From NCBI GenBank assembly GCA_964426895.1, contig CAYRSH010000013.1:1-30610 (forward strand): a stretch of 30,610 nucleotides of DNA. Reading direction: 5' to 3'. The notes beneath the pieces are model-generated. The model was not told where the DNA came from. It saw only the letters and a list, made by a program, of their open reading frames with translations, and made no database searches. The stretch is from Caldipriscus sp964426895. Its GTDB lineage: Bacteria; Hydrothermota; Hydrothermia; LBFQ01. A program made the position numbers and the translations under genes. Positions 24,286 through 30,610 of the stretch are shown one piece after another (the first letter of the stretch is position 1; each line of letters opens with the position of its first letter).

Positions 24286-26604
24286 TTGAAGGTTATGATA
24301 ATCACCTTTAAAATATCCGATATGCTTGGAATAATAGCCCTTGGAGATATGGAGTTTTTAGGGCCCGAAGGATTGGAGGAAAGGGCGAGGTTAAAGGGTG
24401 AATGGGTTAATGTGGGAAGCGTATTCTCGGCGAATATACCGAGTTCAATAACCACGAGGTTTATAGGGCCGAGACCAATTTATGGGGTGGGTTTTTCCGA
24501 CGGTAAGGCCAGCGGTAGGGTATCTTTTGTTTTGCCGCATCCAACGGATACCGGAGTTGCCTATATATCTTCTGCGGGAGGGGGTGTTTGGAAAACCACG
24601 GATGGGGGAAACACATGGATACCATTAACGGATAACCTGCCGGTTTTAACGGGTGGGGCGTTAGCCTTCAACCCATTAAATACAAATGTAATATGGTACG
24701 GCTCGGGTGAATTGCATTATTGCGCCGTATGTTTTCCGGGAGATGGCCTTTTTAAATCAACGGATGGGGGTATGACTTGGACGAAGGTTGCACCGGCAAG
24801 TGTGGTCGGGTATTACATATCCCGGATAATTGTTATGCCAAACGATACGAACACAATATTTGTCGCAAGCGATAGGGGTGTGGTTAGATCAACGGATGGG
24901 GGAAGCACTTGGGTGAATGTTTTGTCGGGCGATCATGCAAACGATTTGGTTTATAGGGGAGATAATCCGAATGTTCTCTTTGCGGCAACATTGTATTCGG
25001 GTATTTATAAATCAACCGATGGGGGAGATACATGGATGAGGATTACATCCCTACCAACCTATGGCTATTTTAGGGCACAAATTGGTATTTCCCCAAGCAA
25101 CCCGGATGTCATATATGTCGGTTTTGGGAATTCCGATTATTCTTTAAAGGCCTTTTATAAATCAACCGATGGAGGCGCAACATGGGTACAACTAACAAAC
25201 ACACCCAATTACTTGGGGTTCCAAGGGTTTTATAACCACACCATAGTGGTACATCCTACCGATCCGAATATGGTATTTGCCGGGGGGCAATATCCTTATA
25301 ACTCCTCAACCTACGGTATAGTTAGGAGTACCGATGGTGGAAACACATGGGAGGATATAACCAACAGAGATTCAAGCGGGCATGTACATCCGGATATACA
25401 CCATATGGCCTTTGGTGCTGGGAATGTTTTATGGGTTGCGTGTGATGGGGGTGTTTGGAAGAGTTATGACAACGGAAACTCATGGGTAAATCTAAACGAG
25501 GATTTGGAATTAACGCAATTTTACACAATTGATGCCCATCCATTGGATACCCTTTTGGTGGTTGGCGGCACTCAGGATAACGGAACCCCGATGTTTTCCG
25601 GGAGCATAAATTGGGATGAGGTTTCCGGAGGCGATGGGGGTCCGGTGCTTTGGAGACCCGATAACCCCATATACTTTTATACATCTTACATTTACACAAA
25701 TCCCCTTTACAGGTTCAGATGGACGGGAAGTTCCGCTGTCCTTGAAAGAACCATAAATTCACCTTGGAGATATGACAGGGTTTCTTGGGCCAACGGACCC
25801 TTAGAGGGTCATAGGAGTGGTCCCATTATTATAGCGGGTTCTCATAGGTTGTGGAAATCAACGGATGGGGGGAATACCTGGACAACCATTAGCGGGGATC
25901 TAACGGGCGGAAGCGGTTATTTACTCTCGGCGGCATTTTCATATACAAGCACGGATACAATATACACGGGTTCAAGCACGGGTAGGTTTTACTTTACACC
26001 CGACGGGGGAAACACATGGATTATGAGAACCCTACCCGCTTCCGGACCTATAACGGACATATGGGTTAATCCGAATAACGGTTCAGAGGTTTATATAACT
26101 TTGAGGAGGACAAGCGGTCCAAGGGTTTTGCGCTCATCGGATGCCGGACAAACTTGGCAAAACATAAGCGGGGATTTACCAACCGGAAGGAATGTTAGGG
26201 CATTGGCAATAGACTTTACGGTTAACCCTTACATTATTTTCGTTGGTACGGATGACGGGGTTTATTACACCTTGGATCAAGTAAATTATACAAAGGTTTC
26301 GGGGCTGCCAAATGCCATAGTATTTAACCTTGATGTTAATACGGTATATAACAAGTTATATGTTGCGACCCACGGGAGGGGTGTATGGATGGTTGATTAT
26401 TCATCCGTTGTTGAAATAGCGGAAGGTTATAAGCGGGAAAAGGGTATAACTTACCTGAAAGGAGGAATAAGAAGCGATGGCTTTGTTGAGGTTTATGGGA
26501 TAAACGGTCAAAGGGTCGCCAGCGGGAAGGGGTTTATTCCCTTGAAGATGGGGATATACTTCGTTTTGCAGAACGGTAAATACAAAAAGGTCTTGATTAG
26601 GTAA
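24286..26604 (+). CDS. Large beta-propeller protein with Asp-box repeats and a C-terminal sorting tail
   Basis: 772 residues. Ten Asp-box motifs (S/T-x-D-x-G-x-T-W, e.g. KSTDGGNTW, RSTDGGSTW, KSYDNGNSW) run from about residue 100 to 630, as in sialidase-, Vps10- and GH74-type propellers; the count and length fit two propellers. The last about 70 residues end in EVYGINGQRVASGKG, then MGIYFVLQNGKYKKVLIR, like C-terminal sorting domains of type IX secretion substrates. The N-terminus (from TTG 24286 or ATG 24295) has no clear signal peptide, which is unexpected for such a protein. Enzyme activity or ligand is unknown. Confidence 0.82.
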   Translation: MKVMIITFKISDMLGIIALGDMEFLGPEGLEERARLKGEWVNVGSVFSANIPSSITTRFIGPRPIYGVGFSDGKASGRVSFVLPHPTDTGVAYISSAGGGVWKTTDGGNTWIPLTDNLPVLTGGALAFNPLNTNVIWYGSGELHYCAVCFPGDGLFKSTDGGMTWTKVAPASVVGYYISRIIVMPNDTNTIFVASDRGVVRSTDGGSTWVNVLSGDHANDLVYRGDNPNVLFAATLYSGIYKSTDGGDTWMRITSLPTYGYFRAQIGISPSNPDVIYVGFGNSDYSLKAFYKSTDGGATWVQLTNTPNYLGFQGFYNHTIVVHPTDPNMVFAGGQYPYNSSTYGIVRSTDGGNTWEDITNRDSSGHVHPDIHHMAFGAGNVLWVACDGGVWKSYDNGNSWVNLNEDLELTQFYTIDAHPLDTLLVVGGTQDNGTPMFSGSINWDEVSGGDGGPVLWRPDNPIYFYTSYIYTNPLYRFRWTGSSAVLERTINSPWRYDRVSWANGPLEGHRSGPIIIAGSHRLWKSTDGGNTWTTISGDLTGGSGYLLSAAFSYTSTDTIYTGSSTGRFYFTPDGGNTWIMRTLPASGPITDIWVNPNNGSEVYITLRRTSGPRVLRSSDAGQTWQNISGDLPTGRNVRALAIDFTVNPYIIFVGTDDGVYYTLDQVNYTKVSGLPNAIVFNLDVNTVYNKLYVATHGRGVWMVDYSSVVEIAEGYKREKGITYLKGGIRSDGFVEVYGINGQRVASGKGFIPLKMGIYFVLQNGKYKKVLIR

Positions 26605-26613
26605 GAACATCTT

Positions 26614-26628
26614 TATAATTCTCCCCTT
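26614..26628 (+). promoter_or_regulatory. Leaderless-type promoter of the lactate dehydrogenase gene
   Basis: TATAAT at 26614-26619, then TCTCCCCTT and the ATG at 26629. A TTGATT at 26593-26598 could be a -35, with a short 15-bp spacer. Confidence 0.6.
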
Positions 26629-27564
26629 ATGAAAGTTGGGATTATTGGAAGTGGTTTTGTTGGGAGTACAACCGCATACGCACTAACATTGAAAAATGTG
26701 GCTTCGGAAATAGTTCTAATAGACATTGACAGGAAATTAGCAATAGCCCACGCGGAAGACATCTTACACGCAACGCCATTCTCACACACCGTGAAAATAT
26801 ATGCGGGCGATTATGAGGATCTAAGGGATGCAAAGGTGGTCGTTATAGCCGCAGGCGTGGCGCAGCGACCGGGAGAAACGAGATTACAACTTTTGGACAG
26901 AAATACGGAAGTTTTCCGCCAAATAATCCCCCGCCTTTTAAAGTTTGCTCCTGATGACCTGGTGATTGTAGTAGTTACGAATCCCGTGGATGTTATGACC
27001 CAGATAACTACTAAGATAAGCGGTTTACCTCCAGAGAGGGTTATAGGTTCGGGAACCATATTAGATACGGCAAGGTTTAAATCGCTTCTCGCAAGACATT
27101 TGGGCGTTTCCCCAAAATCGGTACACGCATATGTAATAGGAGAGCATGGGGACTCGGAGGTCTTGGTATGGTCAAGTGCGAGGGTAGGAGGGTTAAAGTT
27201 GGATAAAGTAGCCGAAAAGTTGGGAAAACCCCTGAACGATGAAATAAAACAAAAAATAGATAATGAGGTTAGATATGCGGCATACAAAATAATTGAGGGG
27301 AAAGGGGCAACATATTTTGGCATAGCAGCGGGGGTATCGGCTATAGTGGAGGCTATAAGGGACAACGAAGGAATGGTTATGACACTTTCAATATTAAACG
27401 AAGATGTTGAAGGGGTAAAGGATGTAGCGTTATCCCTTCCCCGTATAGTGGGTTGGGAGGGGGTAAAAACTACGCTTTATCCGGACTTGTCGGATGAGGA
27501 GAGAAACAAACTGCGTAAAAGTGCGGAGATACTGAAACAGGCGGCAATGGAATTGGGATTTTAG
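26629..27564 (+). CDS. ldh: L-lactate dehydrogenase
   Basis: 311 residues of the LDH/MDH family; NAD-dependent interconversion of pyruvate and lactate. The N-terminal Rossmann motif is GIIGSGFVGST. The substrate loop reads AGVAQRPGETR: the discriminating position is Gln, as in lactate dehydrogenases, whereas malate dehydrogenases have Arg. The family LDH stretch IGSGTILDTARF and the catalytic histidine in IGEHGDSE are present. It is a single-gene unit with its own promoter, and 355 non-coding bases follow. I rate LDH clearly above MDH. Confidence 0.87.
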   Translation: MKVGIIGSGFVGSTTAYALTLKNVASEIVLIDIDRKLAIAHAEDILHATPFSHTVKIYAGDYEDLRDAKVVVIAAGVAQRPGETRLQLLDRNTEVFRQIIPRLLKFAPDDLVIVVVTNPVDVMTQITTKISGLPPERVIGSGTILDTARFKSLLARHLGVSPKSVHAYVIGEHGDSEVLVWSSARVGGLKLDKVAEKLGKPLNDEIKQKIDNEVRYAAYKIIEGKGATYFGIAAGVSAIVEAIRDNEGMVMTLSILNEDVEGVKDVALSLPRIVGWEGVKTTLYPDLSDEERNKLRKSAEILKQAAMELGF

Positions 27565-27919
27565 TGTTTTCACCCTTAATAAAAGATTAAAAAGAGGGGG
27601 GTTTTAAGAAAAGGTTAATGGGAAATCCCGATAGCAAAATTTTATCCCACAATCAAATCGTCAATCCCGTTTTACTTGGGATATCCCGGTATTTTATGCG
27701 ACTATAAGGTATAAATGAAGCCGTGTCTTACTATGTGATAGTAACACACCCCTGAACCCACGAACGGGATTAGAAAACCCGTTTTACCTTAAACCAAACC
27801 CCCAACATGCTATTTGTGCATAAATGCGCACTTGCCACCATTAAACTGTATAAGAAGACCCATAAAAATTCGGTTGTTTCACAATTGGCATATCTTTTGG
27901 TTGATATACAGGGGTAGGG
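27565..27919. other. 355-bp region without an intact gene
   Basis: Bases 27707-27815 are the inverted duplicate of methyltransferase sequence. Before it lie short GC-rich palindromic pieces (ATCCC at 27664-27668 pairing with GGGAT at 27678-27682; GGGATATCCC at 27678-27687) without a T run. After it a short open frame (KLYKKTHKNSVVSQLAYLLV) near 27840-27917 looks coding-like but matches nothing I know. Confidence 0.7.
27707..27815. repeat. 109-bp inverted duplicate, copy B (methyltransferase fragment)
   Basis: On the plus strand it reads as 10335-10444 does on the minus strand. The coding part gives LCDSNTPLNPRTGLENPFYL then KPNPQHAICA and a stop. Two of the substitutions are silent in the methyltransferase frame. 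It also carries the last about 24 bp of the 91-bp insertion. Confidence 0.9.
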
Positions 27920-28462
27920 TTATAAAATAGCCCTTAAATCTTCCGGTGTGTTTATGTTCATAAACTCCAAGTTTTTATTAACTTTTATTGCCTTAACCCC
28001 TTCCCCTTGCAGAATTTTAAATAAGGATTTTTCGCCGTTTAACACCCAACCCTTTAACCTAAAAAGGCACTCCCCCCTTATACCTATGGGGAAGGATAAA
28101 TTTCCATCAACATCCAAACACACCAAAGGGTAAGATTCCAAACAATCCTTTAAGAATTTCAATGTTTTATCGGAAACAAATGGCATATCAACGGTGGTAA
28201 AAACAAAGCCCTCGGATTTCACCCTTTCCATAACACCCATTATTGCGAAGAGGGGACCCATGTGATTCTCATAGTCCTCAATTATGGGGAAATTATCATA
28301 TTTAAAACCCCTTTCCGCGGATATATAAACCTCATCAAAGCACCTTGTTAAGGTTTCCAAACACCTTTCAATGAAGGTTTTTCCTCCATAAACGGCAAAT
28401 CTCTTATCGCTCCCAAACCTTTTGGATTTTCCACCCGCCAAAAGAATACCCACAACTTTCAA
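27920..28462 (-). CDS. mobA: Molybdenum cofactor guanylyltransferase, MobA family
   Basis: 180 residues from a TTG at 28462; transfers GMP from GTP to molybdopterin. The nucleotide motif LLAGGKSKRFGSDKR is at the N-terminus, and TTVDMPFVSD and the C-terminal NINTPEDL are typical. The open frame continues upstream to 28558, but that part lacks family sequence; a TATAAT lies 9 nt before the TTG. No other molybdopterin gene is in the window. A related NTP transferase role cannot be excluded. Confidence 0.82.
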   Translation of the reverse strand: MKVVGILLAGGKSKRFGSDKRFAVYGGKTFIERCLETLTRCFDEVYISAERGFKYDNFPIIEDYENHMGPLFAIMGVMERVKSEGFVFTTVDMPFVSDKTLKFLKDCLESYPLVCLDVDGNLSFPIGIRGECLFRLKGWVLNGEKSLFKILQGEGVKAIKVNKNLEFMNINTPEDLRAIL

Positions 28463-28477
28463 GGTGAAAAAATTATA
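28463..28477 (-). promoter_or_regulatory. Leaderless-type promoter of mobA
   Basis: TATAAT (28477-28472), then TTTTTTCACC-like spacer of 9 nt and the TTG at 28462. It decides the mobA start against the longer frame. Confidence 0.55.
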
Positions 28478-28580
28478 AGGGGGGCGGTTTCCCAGAGTAG
28501 TAATGAGGAGAATACTTCGCACTTTGGCGGATAAAAGTCTTCTCGTGCGTAATCCCACAAAATCATATTTTTACCAACCT

Positions 28581-28593
28581 TAGAATTCCCTTT
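28581..28593 (+). promoter_or_regulatory. Leaderless-type promoter of mrp-lptB
   Basis: TAGAAT at 28581-28586, then TCCCTTT and the ATG at 28594. One mismatch to the TATAATTCCC pattern. Confidence 0.55.
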
Positions 28594-29634
28594 ATGACTT
28601 CAAAGAAGGCTTTGGATATTTTGAAAACAATAGAGATAAACGGGAAAAACCTTGTCAGCGGAGGATTTTTAGGTAATTTAACGGTTGAGAGTGGGAGGGT
28701 TGAGATCGTTTTAAACATACCCGAGGATATGGAAGATGATGCTCTTGATTTGCAGGATAAGGTTAGGGAGGAACTCCTAAAAGGGGGGTTCAAAGAAGTT
28801 ATTATAAAAACCAAATTGAAAAAAACCCCACCCCCACCAAAAGTTCAACCCCAAGCACCCTTTAAAAAGCGCGAAATCCCGGGGGTTAAAAATATTATTG
28901 CGGTTGCAAGTGGTAAAGGGGGGGTTGGAAAATCCACCTTTGCGGTGAATTTAGCGTATGCCTTTAAGAGACTCGGTTATAGAGTGGGGCTGTTTGATGC
29001 GGATATATACGGACCAACCATAACAGTTATGCTGGGTTTAAAGGAGGAGAGGATGAGGGTTGCACCCGACAAGAACAAGTTTCTACCCCCTGAAAGGTTT
29101 GGGGTTAAGGTTGTATCCTTCGGAATACTCGTAGATGAAAAAACCCCAATACTCTGGCGTGGGGCTATGTTTCACAAGGCGTATGAGGAACTTATGCTTC
29201 AGACGGATTGGGGCGAATTGGACTTTCTGGTGGTTGATTTACCACCCGGAACGGGTGATGCCCAGTTATCCTTGGCTCAACTATTTGATGTTAAGGGTGT
29301 GTTAATGATAACAACACCCCAATTGGTGGCGATTGCCGATGTTTTGAGGGCTATAAACGGGTTTGAAAAGTTAGAGGTAAAGGTGCTCGGAATTGTTGAA
29401 AATATGGCCTATTTCGTGTGTCCGGATAGCGGGAAAAAGTATTACATATTCGGGCAAGGGGGTGGTAAAAGGTTATCGGAAATGACGGGGATACCCTTAC
29501 TTGCAAGCATACCGATAGACGAATACATATCCACGAGTGGGGATAACGGAATACCCGTTGTTGAAGCCTATCCCGATGCCCCGAGTTCAAAGGCCATTAT
29601 TAAAGTTGCCGAAAGTATAATAAAGGGTCTATGA
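28594..29634 (+). CDS. mrp: Mrp/NBP35-type iron-sulfur cluster carrier ATPase
   Basis: 346 residues. An N-terminal MIP18/DUF59-like domain (about 1-80) is followed by a proline-rich linker (KKTPPPPKVQPQAP) and a P-loop ATPase with the deviant Walker A ASGKGGVGKST, then GLFDADIYGPTI and VVDLPPGTGDAQLSL. It loads Fe-S clusters onto target proteins. The C-terminal C-x-x-C that holds the bridging cluster is usually CPHC or CPDC; here it is CPDS, so one ligand is lost. The stop overlaps lptB by 4 bp. Confidence 0.92.
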   Translation: MTSKKALDILKTIEINGKNLVSGGFLGNLTVESGRVEIVLNIPEDMEDDALDLQDKVREELLKGGFKEVIIKTKLKKTPPPPKVQPQAPFKKREIPGVKNIIAVASGKGGVGKSTFAVNLAYAFKRLGYRVGLFDADIYGPTITVMLGLKEERMRVAPDKNKFLPPERFGVKVVSFGILVDEKTPILWRGAMFHKAYEELMLQTDWGELDFLVVDLPPGTGDAQLSLAQLFDVKGVLMITTPQLVAIADVLRAINGFEKLEVKVLGIVENMAYFVCPDSGKKYYIFGQGGGKRLSEMTGIPLLASIPIDEYISTSGDNGIPVVEAYPDAPSSKAIIKVAESIIKGL

Positions 29635-30356
29635 GTTCGGTTTTAAAGACGGATAACCTCGTAAAGATATACAAAAAAAGAAAAGTTGTTAATGGAGTTT
29701 CGGTATCGGTTAAGCAGGGGGAGATAGTGGGGCTTTTGGGACCGAATGGAGCGGGTAAAACTACAACATTTTATATGATAGTTGGGGCCATAAAACCCAA
29801 TGGTGGTAAGGTTTATTTGGACGGAAAGGATATTACAAAATTACCCATGTTTAAGCGTGCCCGTTTGGGGATAGGGTATTTACCGCAGGAACCTTCCGTA
29901 TTTAGATACCTTTCCGTTTGGGATAATATATACGGTGTTCTTGAAATGAGGGGTGTCAAGAGAAGCGAAGCAAAGAAAAGGACAGAGGAGGTTATAGAAT
30001 TATTAAATTTAAAAAAAGTGGTGAAGAACCTCGGAATTCAACTTTCGGGTGGGGAAAGGAGGAGGGTTGAAGTTGCAAGGGCAATCGTTTTAAACCCTAA
30101 ATTCCTGCTCCTTGACGAACCCTTTGCCGCCGTTGATCCGAAAACAAGGGAAGAAATACAGGAAATCGTATTAAAGTTGAAAAGCATGGGCATTGGTGTG
30201 ATCATAACGGATCACAATGTTAGGGAGACATTGGAAATTACCGACAGGGCTTATATAATTTACGATGGGAAAATATTGCTTGAAGGTTCAACACAGGATT
30301 TGATCAACGACCCAAAGGCAAGAGAAATATATCTTGGGGAAAAGTTTAGGATGTGA
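29631..30356 (+). CDS. lptB: LPS export ABC transporter ATP-binding protein LptB
   Basis: 241 residues. Walker A is GPNGAGKTT, the Q-loop region GIGYLPQEPSVFRYLSVWDN, signature LSGGERRRVEVARA, Walker B FLLLDEPFAAVD, and the H-loop ITDHNVRETLEI. The QEPSVF and DHNVRETL sequences are characteristic of LptB rather than of branched amino acid LivG/LivF. It powers LPS transport from the inner membrane with LptF and LptG, whose genes are not in the window. It is translationally coupled to mrp. Confidence 0.93.
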   Translation: MSSVLKTDNLVKIYKKRKVVNGVSVSVKQGEIVGLLGPNGAGKTTTFYMIVGAIKPNGGKVYLDGKDITKLPMFKRARLGIGYLPQEPSVFRYLSVWDNIYGVLEMRGVKRSEAKKRTEEVIELLNLKKVVKNLGIQLSGGERRRVEVARAIVLNPKFLLLDEPFAAVDPKTREEIQEIVLKLKSMGIGVIITDHNVRETLEITDRAYIIYDGKILLEGSTQDLINDPKAREIYLGEKFRM

Positions 30357-30386
30357 AAAATTTGAATCTAAAAGGCTTTTCAGGTT

Positions 30387-30401
30387 TATAATTCCCATTG
30401 T
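30387..30401 (+). promoter_or_regulatory. Leaderless-type promoter of the final coiled-coil gene
   Basis: TATAAT at 30387-30392, then TCCCATTGT and the ATG at 30402. TTGAAT at 30362-30367 is a weak -35 candidate with 19-bp spacing. Confidence 0.6.
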
Positions 30402-30610
30402 ATGGAAAATGCAAAAGAAATATGGGAAATACTAAAAGAGGTAGGTGAAAGACTAAATAAAGTCGGTGAAAGGCTGGACAGACTGGCAAAAAGTCAAGAG
30501 GAAACGGATAGGCAAATAAAAGAGTTAAGAAAAGCCCAAGAGGAAACGGATAAGAAATTAAAAGAACTCGCGGAAAGTCAAAAAGAGACGGATAAGATGT
30601 TAAAGGAAAC
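30402..30610 (+). CDS. Coiled-coil protein, DUF3782-like N-terminus, 3' end outside window
   Basis: The ATG at 30402 opens a frame that runs to the window end (69 complete codons). The sequence is a helical repeat of about 14 residues, with AKSQEETDRQIKELRK, AQEETDKKLKELAE and SQKETDKMLKE in turn. Such ETDRQIKEL repeats are typical of the N-terminal coiled coil of DUF3782 proteins, which often end in a PD-(D/E)XK-like nuclease domain. The domain itself would lie beyond the window, so the family is a prediction. Confidence 0.6.
   Translation, partial: MENAKEIWEILKEVGERLNKVGERLDRLAKSQEETDRQIKELRKAQEETDKKLKELAESQKETDKMLKE

Noticed and set aside
24261..24455. 64-codon minus-strand frame opposite the start of the propeller gene
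   Set aside because: Its sequence mirrors the propeller coding region and has no start signal.
24590..26160. Repeated short DNA motif resembling an array
   Set aside because: The repeats encode Asp-box residues in frame and differ in spacing; they are protein repeats, not CRISPR.
26629..27564. Malate dehydrogenase
   Set aside because: The substrate loop has Gln where malate dehydrogenases have Arg.
27655..27700. Rho-independent terminator after ldh
   Set aside because: Short inverted pieces exist but no T run follows any stem of useful length.
28463..28558. N-terminal extension of mobA
   Set aside because: The extra residues lie before the conserved first strand, and a TATAAT sits inside them right before the TTG chosen as start.

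Overview
The window looks like the chromosome of a thermophilic, LPS-bearing bacterium from a poorly cultured lineage. The evidence is: AGG/AGA arginine and ATA isoleucine codons throughout; tightly overlapping genes; an A/V-type ATPase; a decayed gene for the hyperthermophile solute di-myo-inositol phosphate; LptB- and LpxL-like envelope genes; and a secreted-type beta-propeller protein with a C-terminal tail resembling type IX secretion signals. A WOR-3/Hydrothermae-like (FCB-related) lineage fits, but this is inference; there is no rRNA or tRNA gene to test it.

Layout. 1-2574 (+): 3' part of a Uma2 nuclease-like gene, a PrxQ/Bcp peroxiredoxin and an acyl-CoA carboxylase beta subunit. 8822 down to 2575 (-): one unit carrying rplO, secY, adk, map, infA, ricT, a polyprenyl synthase and a CheR-like methyltransferase, ending in the frameshifted remains of a bifunctional inositol-phosphate cytidylyltransferase/DIPP synthase. 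8827-11367 (-): a broken restriction-modification cassette lying between two 46-bp direct repeats, each of which is a promoter. 11416-12961 (-): TlpA-like thioredoxin, S1-domain protein and TPR lipoprotein. 13028-13873 (+): LpxL-like acyltransferase. 18838 down to 13852 (-): V-ATPase subunits I, K and E run directly into moxR, an FkbM methyltransferase and an unknown gene. 22371 down to 18861 (-): metG, an AI-2E-type permease and ybeY. 22423-23906 (+): M20 peptidase and 4HBT thioesterase. 23897-24250 (-): a small unknown protein. 24286-27564 (+): beta-propeller protein and L-lactate dehydrogenase. 27565-27919: a non-coding stretch holding an inverted copy of part of the methyltransferase gene. 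28462-27920 (-): mobA. 28594-30610 (+): mrp, lptB and the start of a coiled-coil protein.

Two themes stand out. First, at least a dozen transcription units begin with a near-consensus TATAAT followed, 6-9 nt later, directly by the start codon, often with TCCC in between and with no Shine-Dalgarno site. That is the arrangement expected for leaderless mRNAs, and it helps fix the starts of metG and mobA. Second, the window records gene decay and movement: a restriction-modification system with direct-repeat borders, homopolymer frameshifts in both genes, a 91-bp insertion in the methyltransferase, and a 110-bp inverted copy of that broken gene 17 kb away.
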